A stretch of 64,000 nt of DNA from assembly GCA_023150095.1 (NCBI GenBank), contig JAKLLO010000003.1, forward strand, positions 1 through 64,000, given 5' to 3'. This stretch comes from Zoogloea sp. GTDB lineage: Bacteria > Pseudomonadota > Gammaproteobacteria > Burkholderiales > Rhodocyclaceae. Shown piece by piece: positions 1-9,666 of this stretch; the first letter of the stretch is position 1; each line of letters opens with the position of its first letter. The notes beneath the pieces were generated by a model, which made no database searches, had not been told where the DNA came from, and worked only from the letters and a program-made list of their open reading frames with translations. A program made the position numbers and the translations under genes.

Positions 1-33
1 GGGTGCCGGCTTCAAGTTCTTCAAGCGTTGTTG

Positions 34-864
34 TTATACGTTGTTACGGCGTCGGGTGAGGCCGGCCAGCGCGAGGCCGGTCAGCACCAGCGCGGGAATC
101 GCGGGTTCGGGAACCGTCGAGGCAGCCACGTTGAGGGCCACGATGTCGTTGGCGCACAGCATCGTCCACTGGATGCTGAAGGCTTCGGACGGGTTCAAGC
201 CCTGCCAGTGGCTGCCGAATGCATCCACCGGAATCTCCACTTCATAGAACCAGTGGTTGCCACCCAGAATGCCCATGTTGGTGAAGGCATTTGAGATCGC
301 GACGCTGGCGTTACCCACGTCGGTGCCGCTGGCCACCTTGGTGACGTAGGGCGAGGCTTCCGGGGCGAATACGCCGGGGGCGCTCCACAGGCCGGTGGAC
401 CAGTTGGCGTTGGTGGTGGCGACCACGTCGCCGCGCAGCAGGGTGGCGCTGCGGTTGGCGGTGAGGATGCCGAAGTCCCAGCTGCCGTTCCGGCCAAAAT
501 CGATGGCGATGTCGCCGCGGCCGTAGCTGTTGCTGGTGGTGGCGGTGCTGGGGTCGTGGCCGGTGACGACGCCCACGTCGAGGTAGGTCTTGCCGTCGGC
601 CTTGGTCTGCCAGGTGACGTAGATGGCTTCGGCGTCGTAGGCCTGGCCGCCCCAGCCGGGGCTCAGGAAGCCGCTCGTTGCATCGCTCTGGTCTTCGACG
701 GCGTAGTTGATACCGGTCTTGGGCGTCCAGCCGGCGGTGCTGCCGTTGTTGGTGATGCCCCAGTCGGTGAAGTTGCCGTCGATCGTCACGCTGGCGGCGG
801 TAGCGGCAAACGGGGCGGCGAGGGTACAGGTGACGGCGAGGCCGGCGAGGAGGTTCTTTCTCAT
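34..864 (-). CDS. PEP-CTERM sorting domain-containing secreted protein
   Basis: Signal peptide-like N-terminus MRKNLLAGLAVTCTLAAPFAATA; C-terminus VPEPAIPALVLTGLALAGLTRRRNNV is a PEP-CTERM tripartite signal. ORF track start at 930 trimmed to the internal Met at 864. Confidence 0.85.
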   Translation of the reverse strand: MRKNLLAGLAVTCTLAAPFAATAASVTIDGNFTDWGITNNGSTAGWTPKTGINYAVEDQSDATSGFLSPGWGGQAYDAEAIYVTWQTKADGKTYLDVGVVTGHDPSTATTSNSYGRGDIAIDFGRNGSWDFGILTANRSATLLRGDVVATTNANWSTGLWSAPGVFAPEASPYVTKVASGTDVGNASVAISNAFTNMGILGGNHWFYEVEIPVDAFGSHWQGLNPSEAFSIQWTMLCANDIVALNVAASTVPEPAIPALVLTGLALAGLTRRRNNV

Positions 865-1080
865 GATGCACACCAAACTGGATGGGATGGCGGCGAGAAT
901 AGGTGTGCGGCAGCGTAAAGCCTGCGGCACTTCCTCACGGATTACGGGTGGGTTTAGGGGAAAGAACAGGCGGATGAGACGGGTATCACATCCGCCTGAA
1001 AGCGCGGTGTTTCCCTCGGGGTGGGTTTTGCATTCCGGGGTGCGTCACGCCACCGGAGCCCGAGGGGGCACGCGGGGAGG

Positions 1081-1521
1081 TCAAACGAGCATGCAGTTTC
1101 CGAGGTGACCACGCAGGTCGGGTTCGGAGGTCTTGGTGTAGTCCTTTTCGAGCCGGTCGGTGATCATCTGGGCGGTGGGGCCGTCGAGGTTGGCGTTGAT
1201 CATGCCCATGAACGACGGTGGCGCCACGAGGATCGCGCGGGCGAATTCGTTGCGGCTGCGGCCGAGGTAAAGCTCCTTCGCGAGGGCCTGGGCAAACTGC
1301 TTGGCGGCGTTGAGCTTGGGTGGGGTCTGTTGTTCCCGGGCGCCGTGGCCGCTGCCGCTGGCCTGCATCTGGCCGGCGCGGTCGGACGAGAGCTCGGCAT
1401 TTTTCATGCGGCTTTCGGGATGGACGAGTTCCTTTACGAGCTTGAGTCCCTGCTTGGGACCGAAGTTTGCATACAGTCGGGCGAGGCTTGCGTTGGCTAC
1501 CAGAATCCACGTAATGGCCAT
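1081..1521 (-). CDS. Host attachment family protein (protein required for attachment to host cells)
   Basis: MAITWILVANASLARLYANFG... N-terminus and overall length typical of the host-attachment family. Confidence 0.7.
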   Translation of the reverse strand: MAITWILVANASLARLYANFGPKQGLKLVKELVHPESRMKNAELSSDRAGQMQASGSGHGAREQQTPPKLNAAKQFAQALAKELYLGRSRNEFARAILVAPPSFMGMINANLDGPTAQMITDRLEKDYTKTSEPDLRGHLGNCMLV

Positions 1522-1611
1522 GAATCACTCTCCACATTGTCGGAAATGCCACAGCGGCTTAGTCACTTTAGACAGCGCCCGGCCAACTAGCAAAGTTTTG
1601 TTTCAGCAATG

Positions 1612-2391
1612 CTATTCAGGTGATCCGGGCTGCCCTTCGCGGGTCGCTGGCGACTGGCGGTAATAGCGGGAGAGCTGGGTGTAGACGTCCGGGTATTCGT
1701 GGCGGAGCAGGCTCGGCGTCTCGAAGAAGGCCTCGCTCATCACCGCGAAGAATTCCGACGGATGGTCGGCGCCGTAGGGGTCGAGGGCGGTGTCCTCGCC
1801 GTCGTCCACCCGCCGGCAGAAGTCGTCGTAGGCCGGCTGGAAGGCGGCGGCCCAGGCTTCGGGGCTCATGTCGGGGGGCAGGGCGGGGAAGCCATCCACC
1901 TCGCCATTGCCCATGTCGAGCTTGTGGGCGAATTCGTGGATCACCACGTTGATGCCGTCGAGGGCGCCCGTGTCTTCGGACCACGAAAGGATCACCGGCC
2001 CGCCTTCCCAGGCTTCGCCGAGCACCTCGTCGTCGTATTCGTGCACCACGCCGTCTTCGTCGGTGAAACTGCGGGGGATCACGAAATCGCCCGGATACAC
2101 CACGATGCCGATCCATCCGGCGTAGGCGTCGAGGCCGATGTGCAGCACCGGCAGGCAGGCCTGCAGGGCGATGGAGAGGAGCATGTCGTCGGTGACGACG
2201 AGGCCTTCGGCGCCGTGGACTTCCTTTTCGGCCAGGAACTCCAGCGCCATCTGGCGCAGGGTGGGCAACTCGTCGGGCGGCAGGTAGGCGAGGAAGGGCA
2301 GGCCGGCTTCGACGCGGCTCCACTGCTCGGGCGGAACCTGCATGCGGCTGGCGGCGCGGCGCCGGCGCCATTTTCGGAAGGCTGAGAACAT
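1612..2391 (-). CDS. mtfA: M90-family zinc peptidase, Mlc titration factor A-like
   Basis: HEFAHKLDMGNGEVDGFP (HExxH) plus downstream AFFETPSLLRHEYPDVYTQLSRYYRQ. Confidence 0.85.
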   Translation of the reverse strand: MFSAFRKWRRRRAASRMQVPPEQWSRVEAGLPFLAYLPPDELPTLRQMALEFLAEKEVHGAEGLVVTDDMLLSIALQACLPVLHIGLDAYAGWIGIVVYPGDFVIPRSFTDEDGVVHEYDDEVLGEAWEGGPVILSWSEDTGALDGINVVIHEFAHKLDMGNGEVDGFPALPPDMSPEAWAAAFQPAYDDFCRRVDDGEDTALDPYGADHPSEFFAVMSEAFFETPSLLRHEYPDVYTQLSRYYRQSPATREGQPGSPE

Positions 2392-2505
2392 CGGGGGAAA
2401 TCGCTGGTCGAAGGGCTGGCTTTCGGCGGGATGGGTGTGCCGCCCGTCACCGCCGGTACGATCAAGATCAAACGCTGCAATGGCAGCCTATAGGATAATG
2501 TCGGC

Positions 2506-4722
2506 ATGGTCGCCGTTACGCATTCGATTTCCCAGTCCGCATCCGCATCCTCCGCCCTCGCGCTGCTGAGTGAAGGATTGCTTCCCGAAGACGTCCGCCG
2601 GGTTGCCGAGGCCCATGAGTGGGCCCAGGCGCTGTATGCCGATCGCAGCCTCGGCACCCGCGAACCGGTGTGGCCCCACGCCCTCGGTACGGCGCTCATC
2701 GTGGCTTCGCTGCGCCTCGACGCCGACGCGCGGATCGCCGCGCTGTGCTTTGCGGTGGGCGACGTGCTGCTCCATCCCACCGACGAGATCACGCTGCGTT
2801 TTGGCGATACCGTCGCGCGGCTGGTGGATGGCCTGCGCCGCCTCAATGGCCTGCGCGTCATCACCCGCATGACCACCACCACCAGCGCCCCCGAGATCCG
2901 CGCCCAGAGCGAGGTGCTGCGCAAGATGCTGCTGGCGATGGTCGAGGACATCCGCGTGGTGCTGCTGCGGGTGGCGTCGCGTACGCAAACGCTGCGCTAC
3001 TTCACCGATCACCCGGGCGTGATCCGCGAATCCATCGCCCGCGAGAGCCTCGACATCTACGCGCCGCTGGCCAACCGGCTGGGCATCTGGCAGCTCAAGT
3101 GGGAGCTGGAGGATCTGTCCTTCCGCTTCCTCGAGCCCGAGACCTACAAGCGCATCGCCCGGATGCTCGACGAGCGGCGGGTTGAGCGCGAGCAGTTCAT
3201 CGTCGACGCCGTGGCGCGCCTGAAGAACGAGGTCGCGGCCATCGGGATCAAGGCCGAGGTCTATGGCCGGCCCAAGCACATCTACAGCATCTACAACAAG
3301 ATGCGCGCCAAGCGGCTGGATTTCTCGCAGATCTTCGACGTGCGCGCCCTGCGCGTGCTGGTGGACGAGGTGAAGGACTGCTACGCGGTGCTGGGCATCG
3401 TGCACCAGATCTGGACGCCGATCCCCAAGGAGTTCGACGACTACATCTCGATGCCCAAGGGCAACAACTACCAGTCACTGCACACCGCGGTGTATGCCGC
3501 TGACGGCCGCTCGCTGGAAGTCCAGATCCGCACCCACGGCATGCACAACCACGCCGAGCTGGGCGTGGCGGCCCACTGGCGCTACAAGGAAGGCAGCGGC
3601 AACGCCGCCAATGCCGACTACGATGAGAAGATCGCGCTGCTGCGCAGCCTGCTGTCGTGGCGCGACGAGGTGACCGACGCGGCCGACTGGGTCGAGCAGT
3701 TCAAGCGCGCCTCGCTGGACGACACGATCTACGTGCTGACGCCGCAGGGCCGCGTGATCGACATGCCCCGCGGCGCCACGCCGATCGACTTCGCCTACCG
3801 GGTGCACACCGATCTGGGCCACCGCTGCCGGGGCGCCAAGGTCAATGGCCAGCTGGTCACCCTCAACACGCCCCTCGAAAACGGCCAGACGGTGGAGATC
3901 ATGTCCACCAAGGAAGGCGGGCCGTCCCGCGACTGGCTCAACCCGCAGCAGGGCTACGTGGCCACGCCCCGGGCCAAACAGAAGATCAAGCAGTACTTCA
4001 GCGCCCTCGAAGAAGAGGAAATGCTGGTCCGCGGGCGCAGCGTGCTGGTCAAGGAAATCCAGCGCGAAGGCCACGGCCAGGCCAACATCGACGAACTCGC
4101 CACGCGGCTGGGCTTCAAGAACGCCGAGGCGCTGTTCATCGCTGCCGGGCGCGGCGAGGTGGGCCCGCGGGCGATCCAGACCGCCCTGCGCGGCGCCGAC
4201 GCCAACGAAGCCACCACCGAGGAGCCCGAGGTCGTCATCGGCAAGAGCCACGCGGGCGATGCGGGCGACACCATCCTCATCGTCGGTGTCGGCAAGCTGA
4301 TGACCTCGCTGGGCCGCTGCTGCAAGCCGGCGCCGCCGGACGCGATCCAGGGCTACGTCACCCGCGGCCGTGGCGTGTCGATCCACCGGGTCGAATGCCG
4401 CGACTTCCAGTCCCTCGTCAAGCGCCATCCCGAGCGCCTGGTGAGCGCCGAGTGGGGCGGCTCCGGCCGTGCCGGGGCGGCCAAGGACGCCGTGTTCCCG
4501 GTGGATATCCTGGTCCATGCGATGGACCGTCAGGGCCTGCTGCGCGACATCTCCGAGGTGCTTTCGAAGGAGAAGCTCAACGTGATCGCCGTGAACACCC
4601 TCAGCCGCAAGGGTTCGGCGCGGATGCGCTTCACCCTCGAGGTGCAGGGCGTGCAGCAGATCCAGCGGGCGCTCACCCTGATCCGCGAAGTGAAGGGCGT
4701 GACCGACGTGGAGCGCGGCTGA
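2506..4722 (+). CDS. relA: (p)ppGpp synthetase RelA (degenerate HD, synthetase, TGS, ACT domains)
   Basis: EFDDYISMPKGNNYQSLHTAV synthetase motif of RelA type, degenerate HD region, TGS and C-terminal ACT. Confidence 0.92.
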   Translation: MVAVTHSISQSASASSALALLSEGLLPEDVRRVAEAHEWAQALYADRSLGTREPVWPHALGTALIVASLRLDADARIAALCFAVGDVLLHPTDEITLRFGDTVARLVDGLRRLNGLRVITRMTTTTSAPEIRAQSEVLRKMLLAMVEDIRVVLLRVASRTQTLRYFTDHPGVIRESIARESLDIYAPLANRLGIWQLKWELEDLSFRFLEPETYKRIARMLDERRVEREQFIVDAVARLKNEVAAIGIKAEVYGRPKHIYSIYNKMRAKRLDFSQIFDVRALRVLVDEVKDCYAVLGIVHQIWTPIPKEFDDYISMPKGNNYQSLHTAVYAADGRSLEVQIRTHGMHNHAELGVAAHWRYKEGSGNAANADYDEKIALLRSLLSWRDEVTDAADWVEQFKRASLDDTIYVLTPQGRVIDMPRGATPIDFAYRVHTDLGHRCRGAKVNGQLVTLNTPLENGQTVEIMSTKEGGPSRDWLNPQQGYVATPRAKQKIKQYFSALEEEEMLVRGRSVLVKEIQREGHGQANIDELATRLGFKNAEALFIAAGRGEVGPRAIQTALRGADANEATTEEPEVVIGKSHAGDAGDTILIVGVGKLMTSLGRCCKPAPPDAIQGYVTRGRGVSIHRVECRDFQSLVKRHPERLVSAEWGGSGRAGAAKDAVFPVDILVHAMDRQGLLRDISEVLSKEKLNVIAVNTLSRKGSARMRFTLEVQGVQQIQRALTLIREVKGVTDVERG

Positions 4723-4725
4723 CCG

Positions 4726-5598
4726 ATGACGGGCAGCACCGGCATGGACCGCCACCACTTTGCGTGGCTGTCGATCGCGGCGGCCGTCTCGACCATCGCC
4801 TTCAAGGCCTTTGCGTGGTGGATCACCGGTTCGGTCGGGCTGCTGTCGGATGCGCTGGAATCCTTCGTCAATCTGGCCGGCGCGTCGTTCGCGCTGTGGA
4901 TGATCATCGTCACCCGGGCGCCGGCGGATCGTCAGCACCCGTTCGGCCATGGCAAGGCCGAGTACTTTTCCAGCGGCTTCGAAGGCATCCTGATCCTCGG
5001 CGCCTCAGTCGGCATCATCTGGGCCGGCGCCGAAAGGCTGATCCAGCCGAAGCCCATCGAATCGGCAGGCTGGGGCCTGGCGTGGTCCGCGGTGGCGACG
5101 GCGGTCAATCTGGTGGTCGCCCGGGTGCTCGGGCGGGCTAGTGAGCGCTTCAACTCCATCGCCCTCAAGGCCGATTCCCGTCACCTGATGACCGACGTAT
5201 GGACATCCGTCGGCGTGATCGCCGGCGTCGGGCTGGTGGCGGCCACCGGCTGGCTGATCCTCGATCCGCTGATCGCCATCGCGGTGGGCCTCAACATCAC
5301 CCGCGAGGCCGTGCGGCTGGTGCGCGAATCCGTCGATGGGCTGATGGATCGCAGCCTCGAACCCGATGCGCTGGCCCGCGCCGAAGCCGTGCTCGACACC
5401 TTCCGTGCCCGCAGCGTGGGCTACCGTGATCTGCGCACCCGGCGGGCCGGCGTGTCGGCCTTCGTGCAGCTCACGGTGCTGGTGCCGGGCGAATGGACGG
5501 TGCGAGAAGGCCATTCGCTGCTGGACGAAATAGAATCCGCCCTTGCCGGGGTGTTGCCCGGCACCGAGGTGACGACCCACCTCGAACCTCTTCCCTGA
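4726..5598 (+). CDS. Cation diffusion facilitator family transporter
   Basis: [42 protein letters not shown] and [22 protein letters not shown] motifs. Confidence 0.88.
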   Translation: MTGSTGMDRHHFAWLSIAAAVSTIAFKAFAWWITGSVGLLSDALESFVNLAGASFALWMIIVTRAPADRQHPFGHGKAEYFSSGFEGILILGASVGIIWAGAERLIQPKPIESAGWGLAWSAVATAVNLVVARVLGRASERFNSIALKADSRHLMTDVWTSVGVIAGVGLVAATGWLILDPLIAIAVGLNITREAVRLVRESVDGLMDRSLEPDALARAEAVLDTFRARSVGYRDLRTRRAGVSAFVQLTVLVPGEWTVREGHSLLDEIESALAGVLPGTEVTTHLEPLP

Positions 5599-5621
5599 AT
5601 TCAACTGGTTGCGCCTGCATC

Positions 5622-6407
5622 ATGATTTTCGTGTTGTCTCCCGCCAAGGCCCTCGATTACGAGTCGCCCCTCGCCACGCCCCGTCACACCCAGCCCGACT
5701 ACCTCGACGATGCCGCCGAGCTGATCGCCGGCCTGCGTGAGCTCTCCCACGCCCAGGTGGCCGAGCTGATGAGCCTGTCCGATCAGCTCGCCGCCCTCAA
5801 CGTGGCCCGCTACGCCGAGTGGGCCCGCCCGTTCTCGCCCGACAACGCCCGCCCGGCGGTGCTCGCCTTCAACGGCGATGTTTACGACGGCCTTGACGCC
5901 CGCACGCTCACCGAGGCCCAGCTCGACTACGCCCAGCGCCACCTGCGCATCCTCTCCGGGCTTTACGGCCTGCTGCGACCGCTGGATCTGATGCAGGCCT
6001 ACCGCCTCGAGATGGGCACCCGCTTCAAGAACCCCCGCGGCAAGGATCTGTACGCCTTCTGGGGCATGACCCAGACCGACGCCCTCAGCCGCCTGCTGGA
6101 GGGCGAGGCCGACGCCGGCCGCGAGCCGGTGCTGGTCAATCTGGCCTCCGAGGAATACTTCAAGTCGGTCAAGCCCGCCAAGCTCAAGGGGCGGTTGCTC
6201 AATGTGGCCTTTGAAGACTGGAAGGGCGGCCGCTACAAGATCATCAGCTTCTACGCCAAGCGCGCCCGCGGCCTGATGGCTCGCCACGCCATCACCCACG
6301 GCGTCGAGGCGGTGGAGCAGCTCAAGGATTTCAACAGCGACGGCTACGCCTTCGCGCCCGAGGCCTCCGACGAAGGCCACTGGGTCTTCCGCCGGCGGCT
6401 CGACTGA
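5622..6407 (+). CDS. yaaA: Peroxide stress protein YaaA (DUF328)
   Basis: [17 protein letters not shown]...[21 protein letters not shown]; start placed at 5622 inside the longer ORF. Confidence 0.93.
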   Translation: MIFVLSPAKALDYESPLATPRHTQPDYLDDAAELIAGLRELSHAQVAELMSLSDQLAALNVARYAEWARPFSPDNARPAVLAFNGDVYDGLDARTLTEAQLDYAQRHLRILSGLYGLLRPLDLMQAYRLEMGTRFKNPRGKDLYAFWGMTQTDALSRLLEGEADAGREPVLVNLASEEYFKSVKPAKLKGRLLNVAFEDWKGGRYKIISFYAKRARGLMARHAITHGVEAVEQLKDFNSDGYAFAPEASDEGHWVFRRRLD

Positions 6408-6421
6408 GGAGGGCAGGGCAG

Positions 6422-7690
6422 ATGGCATCTCCCGAAAAGGCGGCCGCGCTGGCTCGCATGAAGCTCCTCGCCACCGGGCTGCTGGTGGCCGTCACGGTGC
6501 TGTTCGTCTTCGCCCGCCGCGAAGGGCTGCCCTGGCTGGCGGCCTTCGCCGAGGCGGCGATGATCGGTGCGCTGGCCGACTGGTTTGCGGTGGTGGCGCT
6601 GTTCCGCCGCCCGCTGGGCCTGCCGATTCCCCACACGGCGATCCTGCCGCGCAACAAGGCGCGGCTGGCCGACAACCTGGCGGTGTTCATCCGAGACAAG
6701 TTCCTCGACACCCATTCCCTCGTCGGCCGCCTGCGCGCCGCCAACCCGGCCGAGCGCATCGCCACGTGGCTGCAGGACGAGCGCAACGCCCGCCTGCTGG
6801 CCGACCGGCTGGCGGTGGTGGCGGTCCAGTCGCTGGACTTCATGGACGACAAGCGGGTGCGTCGGCTGGTGCTCCACGCCCTGCGTCGCCGCGCGGGCGA
6901 TCTTGATCTGGCCGGCACCGTGGGTCGCGTCCTCAACCTGCTCACCGAGGATCGCCGCCATCAGGGCCTGCTCGACGACGGCCTCCACAAGCTGGCCGAC
7001 TGGCTCGGTCAGCCTGGCGTGCAGCAGGGTTTTGCGGGCATGATCGTGGACGTGGCGAACAAGGAATACCCAAAGATCGTCGCCATGCTGGGTCTCGTGG
7101 GCATCAACCCGGCCGAGCTCGGCGAGAAGGTCGCCAACGGCATCGTGACCGGGGTGAACGGCCTGCTCGACGAAGTGGCCAACGACCCGAACCACCCGCG
7201 CCGCGCGGCCTTCGACGAAGTGATCCACCGCTACATCGAGCGCCTCCAGCACGACGAGGGCTTCCGCGCCCGCATCGAGCAGGCCAAGCGCGATTTCCTC
7301 GCCCATCCGGGCGTCGGCACCTATCTGCAAGGCCTGTGGGCAGACCTGCGCGGCTGGCTGGCGACCGATCTCGGCAAGCCGGATTCCCGCGTGCGCCGCA
7401 AGATCGCCTCGGCCGCCAGCGCCATCGGCGCCAGCCTCGCCACCAACCCGGCGCTGCGGGATTCGGTCAATGAGCACATCGAGCAGAGCGTCGAAGCCCT
7501 GGCGCCCGAGCTGCGCGAAGGGCTGTCGCGCCATATCGCCGGCACCGTGCGGGCCTGGAACGACGAAGATCTGGTGCGCGAGATCGAGCAGAGCGTCGGC
7601 CGCGACCTGCAGTTCATCCGGCTCAACGGCACCCTCGTCGGCGGCCTGATCGGCCTCGTGCTGTACGCCGTCACCCACCTCATCAGCTGA
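6422..7690 (+). CDS. DUF445 domain-containing membrane protein
   Basis: N-terminal TM, ADWFAVVALFRRPLGLPIPHTAILPRNKARLADNLAVFI and C-terminal LVGGLIGLVLYAVTHLI. Confidence 0.85.
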   Translation: MASPEKAAALARMKLLATGLLVAVTVLFVFARREGLPWLAAFAEAAMIGALADWFAVVALFRRPLGLPIPHTAILPRNKARLADNLAVFIRDKFLDTHSLVGRLRAANPAERIATWLQDERNARLLADRLAVVAVQSLDFMDDKRVRRLVLHALRRRAGDLDLAGTVGRVLNLLTEDRRHQGLLDDGLHKLADWLGQPGVQQGFAGMIVDVANKEYPKIVAMLGLVGINPAELGEKVANGIVTGVNGLLDEVANDPNHPRRAAFDEVIHRYIERLQHDEGFRARIEQAKRDFLAHPGVGTYLQGLWADLRGWLATDLGKPDSRVRRKIASAASAIGASLATNPALRDSVNEHIEQSVEALAPELREGLSRHIAGTVRAWNDEDLVREIEQSVGRDLQFIRLNGTLVGGLIGLVLYAVTHLIS

Positions 7691-7703
7691 TTTCCGCCCC
7701 GCC

Positions 7704-8846
7704 ATGACCCTCCGCATCAGCAGCAATTTCGACGCCGGCGCCATCGAGGTGCTGTCCATCGACCGCCCCGACGACATCCGCCTCCGCCTGCGGGCCGACC
7801 AGGGCGTGGGCGGGGATTCCACCTTCCGCCAGTGGTTCCACTTCCGGCTCCACGGTGCGGCTGGGCAGGACGTGCGCCTCGTCTTCGAGAACGCCGCCGA
7901 CGCCGCCTACCCCGACGGCTGGCCCGGCTACCGCTGCGTGGCCTCCTACGACCGCCGCCACTGGTTCCGCATCGCCGGCACGCGCTATGAAAACGGCCAG
8001 CTGATCGTCGAGCACCGGCCCGAGCGCAACAGCATCTACTACGCCTACTTCGAGCCGTACTCCCACGAGCGTCACCTGGATCTTCTGGGCCGCGTCGAGA
8101 TGTCGGCCTTTGCGTCGGTCACCAACCTGGGCGCCACCGTCGATGGGCGCGATCTCGATCTGGTCACCGTCGGCCGCGCCGGCCCGGGCAAGCAGCCGAT
8201 CTGGATCATCGCCCGCCAGCATCCGGGCGAGAGCATGGCCGAGTGGTTCGTCGAAGGCCTGCTCGAACGCCTGCTCGACAACGCCGATCCGGTGGCCCGG
8301 CGCATTCGCGAGAAGGCCGTGCTGTACGTCGTGCCCAACATGAATCCGGATGGCGCGATCCGCGGCAACCTGCGCACGAATGCCGCGGGCGCCAACCTCA
8401 ACCGCGAATGGCGCGACCCGAGCGCGCTGCGCAGCCCGGAAGTGCTGGCGGTGCGTGACGCGATGGAAGCGAGCGGCGTCGAGCTCTTCCTCGACATCCA
8501 CGGCGACGAGGCGTTGCCCTACGTGTTCTTCTCGACCGCCGAGGAAGTGCCGGGCTTCTCTGACGCCCAGCGCGCCCGCCAGGCCCGCTTCGTCGAAGTC
8601 TTCCAGGCCGCCAGTCCGGATTTCCAGACCGAGCACGGCTATCTGGCCGGGCGTTTCCAGGACGAACTGCTGACTCTCGCCTCCAAGTGGGTCGCCCATC
8701 GTTTCGGCTGCGTTTCGATCACCCTCGAGATGCCCTTCAAGGACAACGCCAACCTGCCTGACGGCGTCACCGGCTGGAACGGCGAGCGTAGCAAGCGCCT
8801 CGGTGCGGCAATGCTCAACCCGATCCTGGCCCATCTGGCGGGCTGA
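7704..8846 (+). CDS. M14-family cytosolic-type metallocarboxypeptidase
   Basis: Beta-sandwich N-domain followed by ARQHPGESMAEWFVEGLLERL, NMNPDGAIRGNLRTNAAGANLNREW. Confidence 0.88.
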   Translation: MTLRISSNFDAGAIEVLSIDRPDDIRLRLRADQGVGGDSTFRQWFHFRLHGAAGQDVRLVFENAADAAYPDGWPGYRCVASYDRRHWFRIAGTRYENGQLIVEHRPERNSIYYAYFEPYSHERHLDLLGRVEMSAFASVTNLGATVDGRDLDLVTVGRAGPGKQPIWIIARQHPGESMAEWFVEGLLERLLDNADPVARRIREKAVLYVVPNMNPDGAIRGNLRTNAAGANLNREWRDPSALRSPEVLAVRDAMEASGVELFLDIHGDEALPYVFFSTAEEVPGFSDAQRARQARFVEVFQAASPDFQTEHGYLAGRFQDELLTLASKWVAHRFGCVSITLEMPFKDNANLPDGVTGWNGERSKRLGAAMLNPILAHLAG

Positions 8847-9118
8847 AGCCAGCGCCAGTGCGGCGTGCGTCACGGGGTGCGCTTAAAGCTCCGCCTTCTC
8901 CTGTCGATATTCGATGCGTCCTCAACGTGTCCGGTCGGTGTCGCGCGCCCGTGTTTGGCGCGACGCCCGGTCTGCCTGGTGGAAAAGGTGGATTTCCGGG
9001 GTTCCGGCGGGTGACCAGATGATTTTCGAAATTATTTTGAAATCGTGTCATCCACCGCCGGATTCGATGCGTTAAGCGATCACAGGCGAGAGATCGCCGG
9101 ATTTAACAGGAGAAGTCG

Positions 9119-9403
9119 ATGGGCAGTTATTGCAACGAGTCCTACGCAGAGTTTCTGGATTCCCTCAAGGCCGCTGGTGTCGTCATCAGCAATGAAAGCG
9201 AAGTGCGTGAGCGTCTGGCCGAATGCCAGCGCTGGAGGACGGCTTTCATGACCCTGGCAGCCAACGGCCGGCAGCTTGGCATCGAGTTTTCGGTGGCAGG
9301 CGAGGGTGGTGATCCCCGTGCAGTGCAGCGCGTGATGGCTCAGCATGCATTCCCGGCCGAAAAGGAAGCTGCCTTCCTGGCCCAGCTGACCGCCCAGCGC
9401 TGA
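9119..9403 (+). CDS. Small hypothetical protein (94 aa)
   Basis: RBS-like aggagaag before the ATG; followed by a strong hairpin terminator; no recognised family. Confidence 0.55.
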   Translation: MGSYCNESYAEFLDSLKAAGVVISNESEVRERLAECQRWRTAFMTLAANGRQLGIEFSVAGEGGDPRAVQRVMAQHAFPAEKEAAFLAQLTAQR

Positions 9404-9450
9404 GCGCCACAGACCGACCCGGCACCCGCCGGGTCTGGTCACAGCATCTG

Positions 9451-9494
9451 GCCGATGCCCCCTTCACCCAGCGGTGAAGGGGGCATCGGCTTTT
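9451..9494 (+). terminator. Rho-independent terminator
   Basis: gccgatgcccccttcacc-cagc-ggtgaagggggcatcggc followed by tttt: 18-bp perfect stem. Confidence 0.88.
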
Positions 9495-9666
9495 ATGCGC
9501 CCTGAAAACATGCCCGCTGAAAGCCCGCCGGCGGGGATCCCCCGTGGGCCCGGGGCTGCGCAGGCGTGACAGGGTGCGCACCCGGCGGAGGGCGGGCTTA
9601 AAGTTTTTCGTTGCTGCGTCGTCAATACGAGGACGATATTCTCTAAGGACAGCGACCCTGAACGCC

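Noticed and set aside
2079-2951. Minus-strand ORF of 290 aa across mtfA and relA
   Set aside because: Ser/Arg/Pro-rich shadow frame overlapping two well-supported genes.
9611-9640. Sigma70-like promoter ttgctg-N18-gatatt before the GAF-HlyD gene
   Set aside because: Too degenerate to support without transcription start data.
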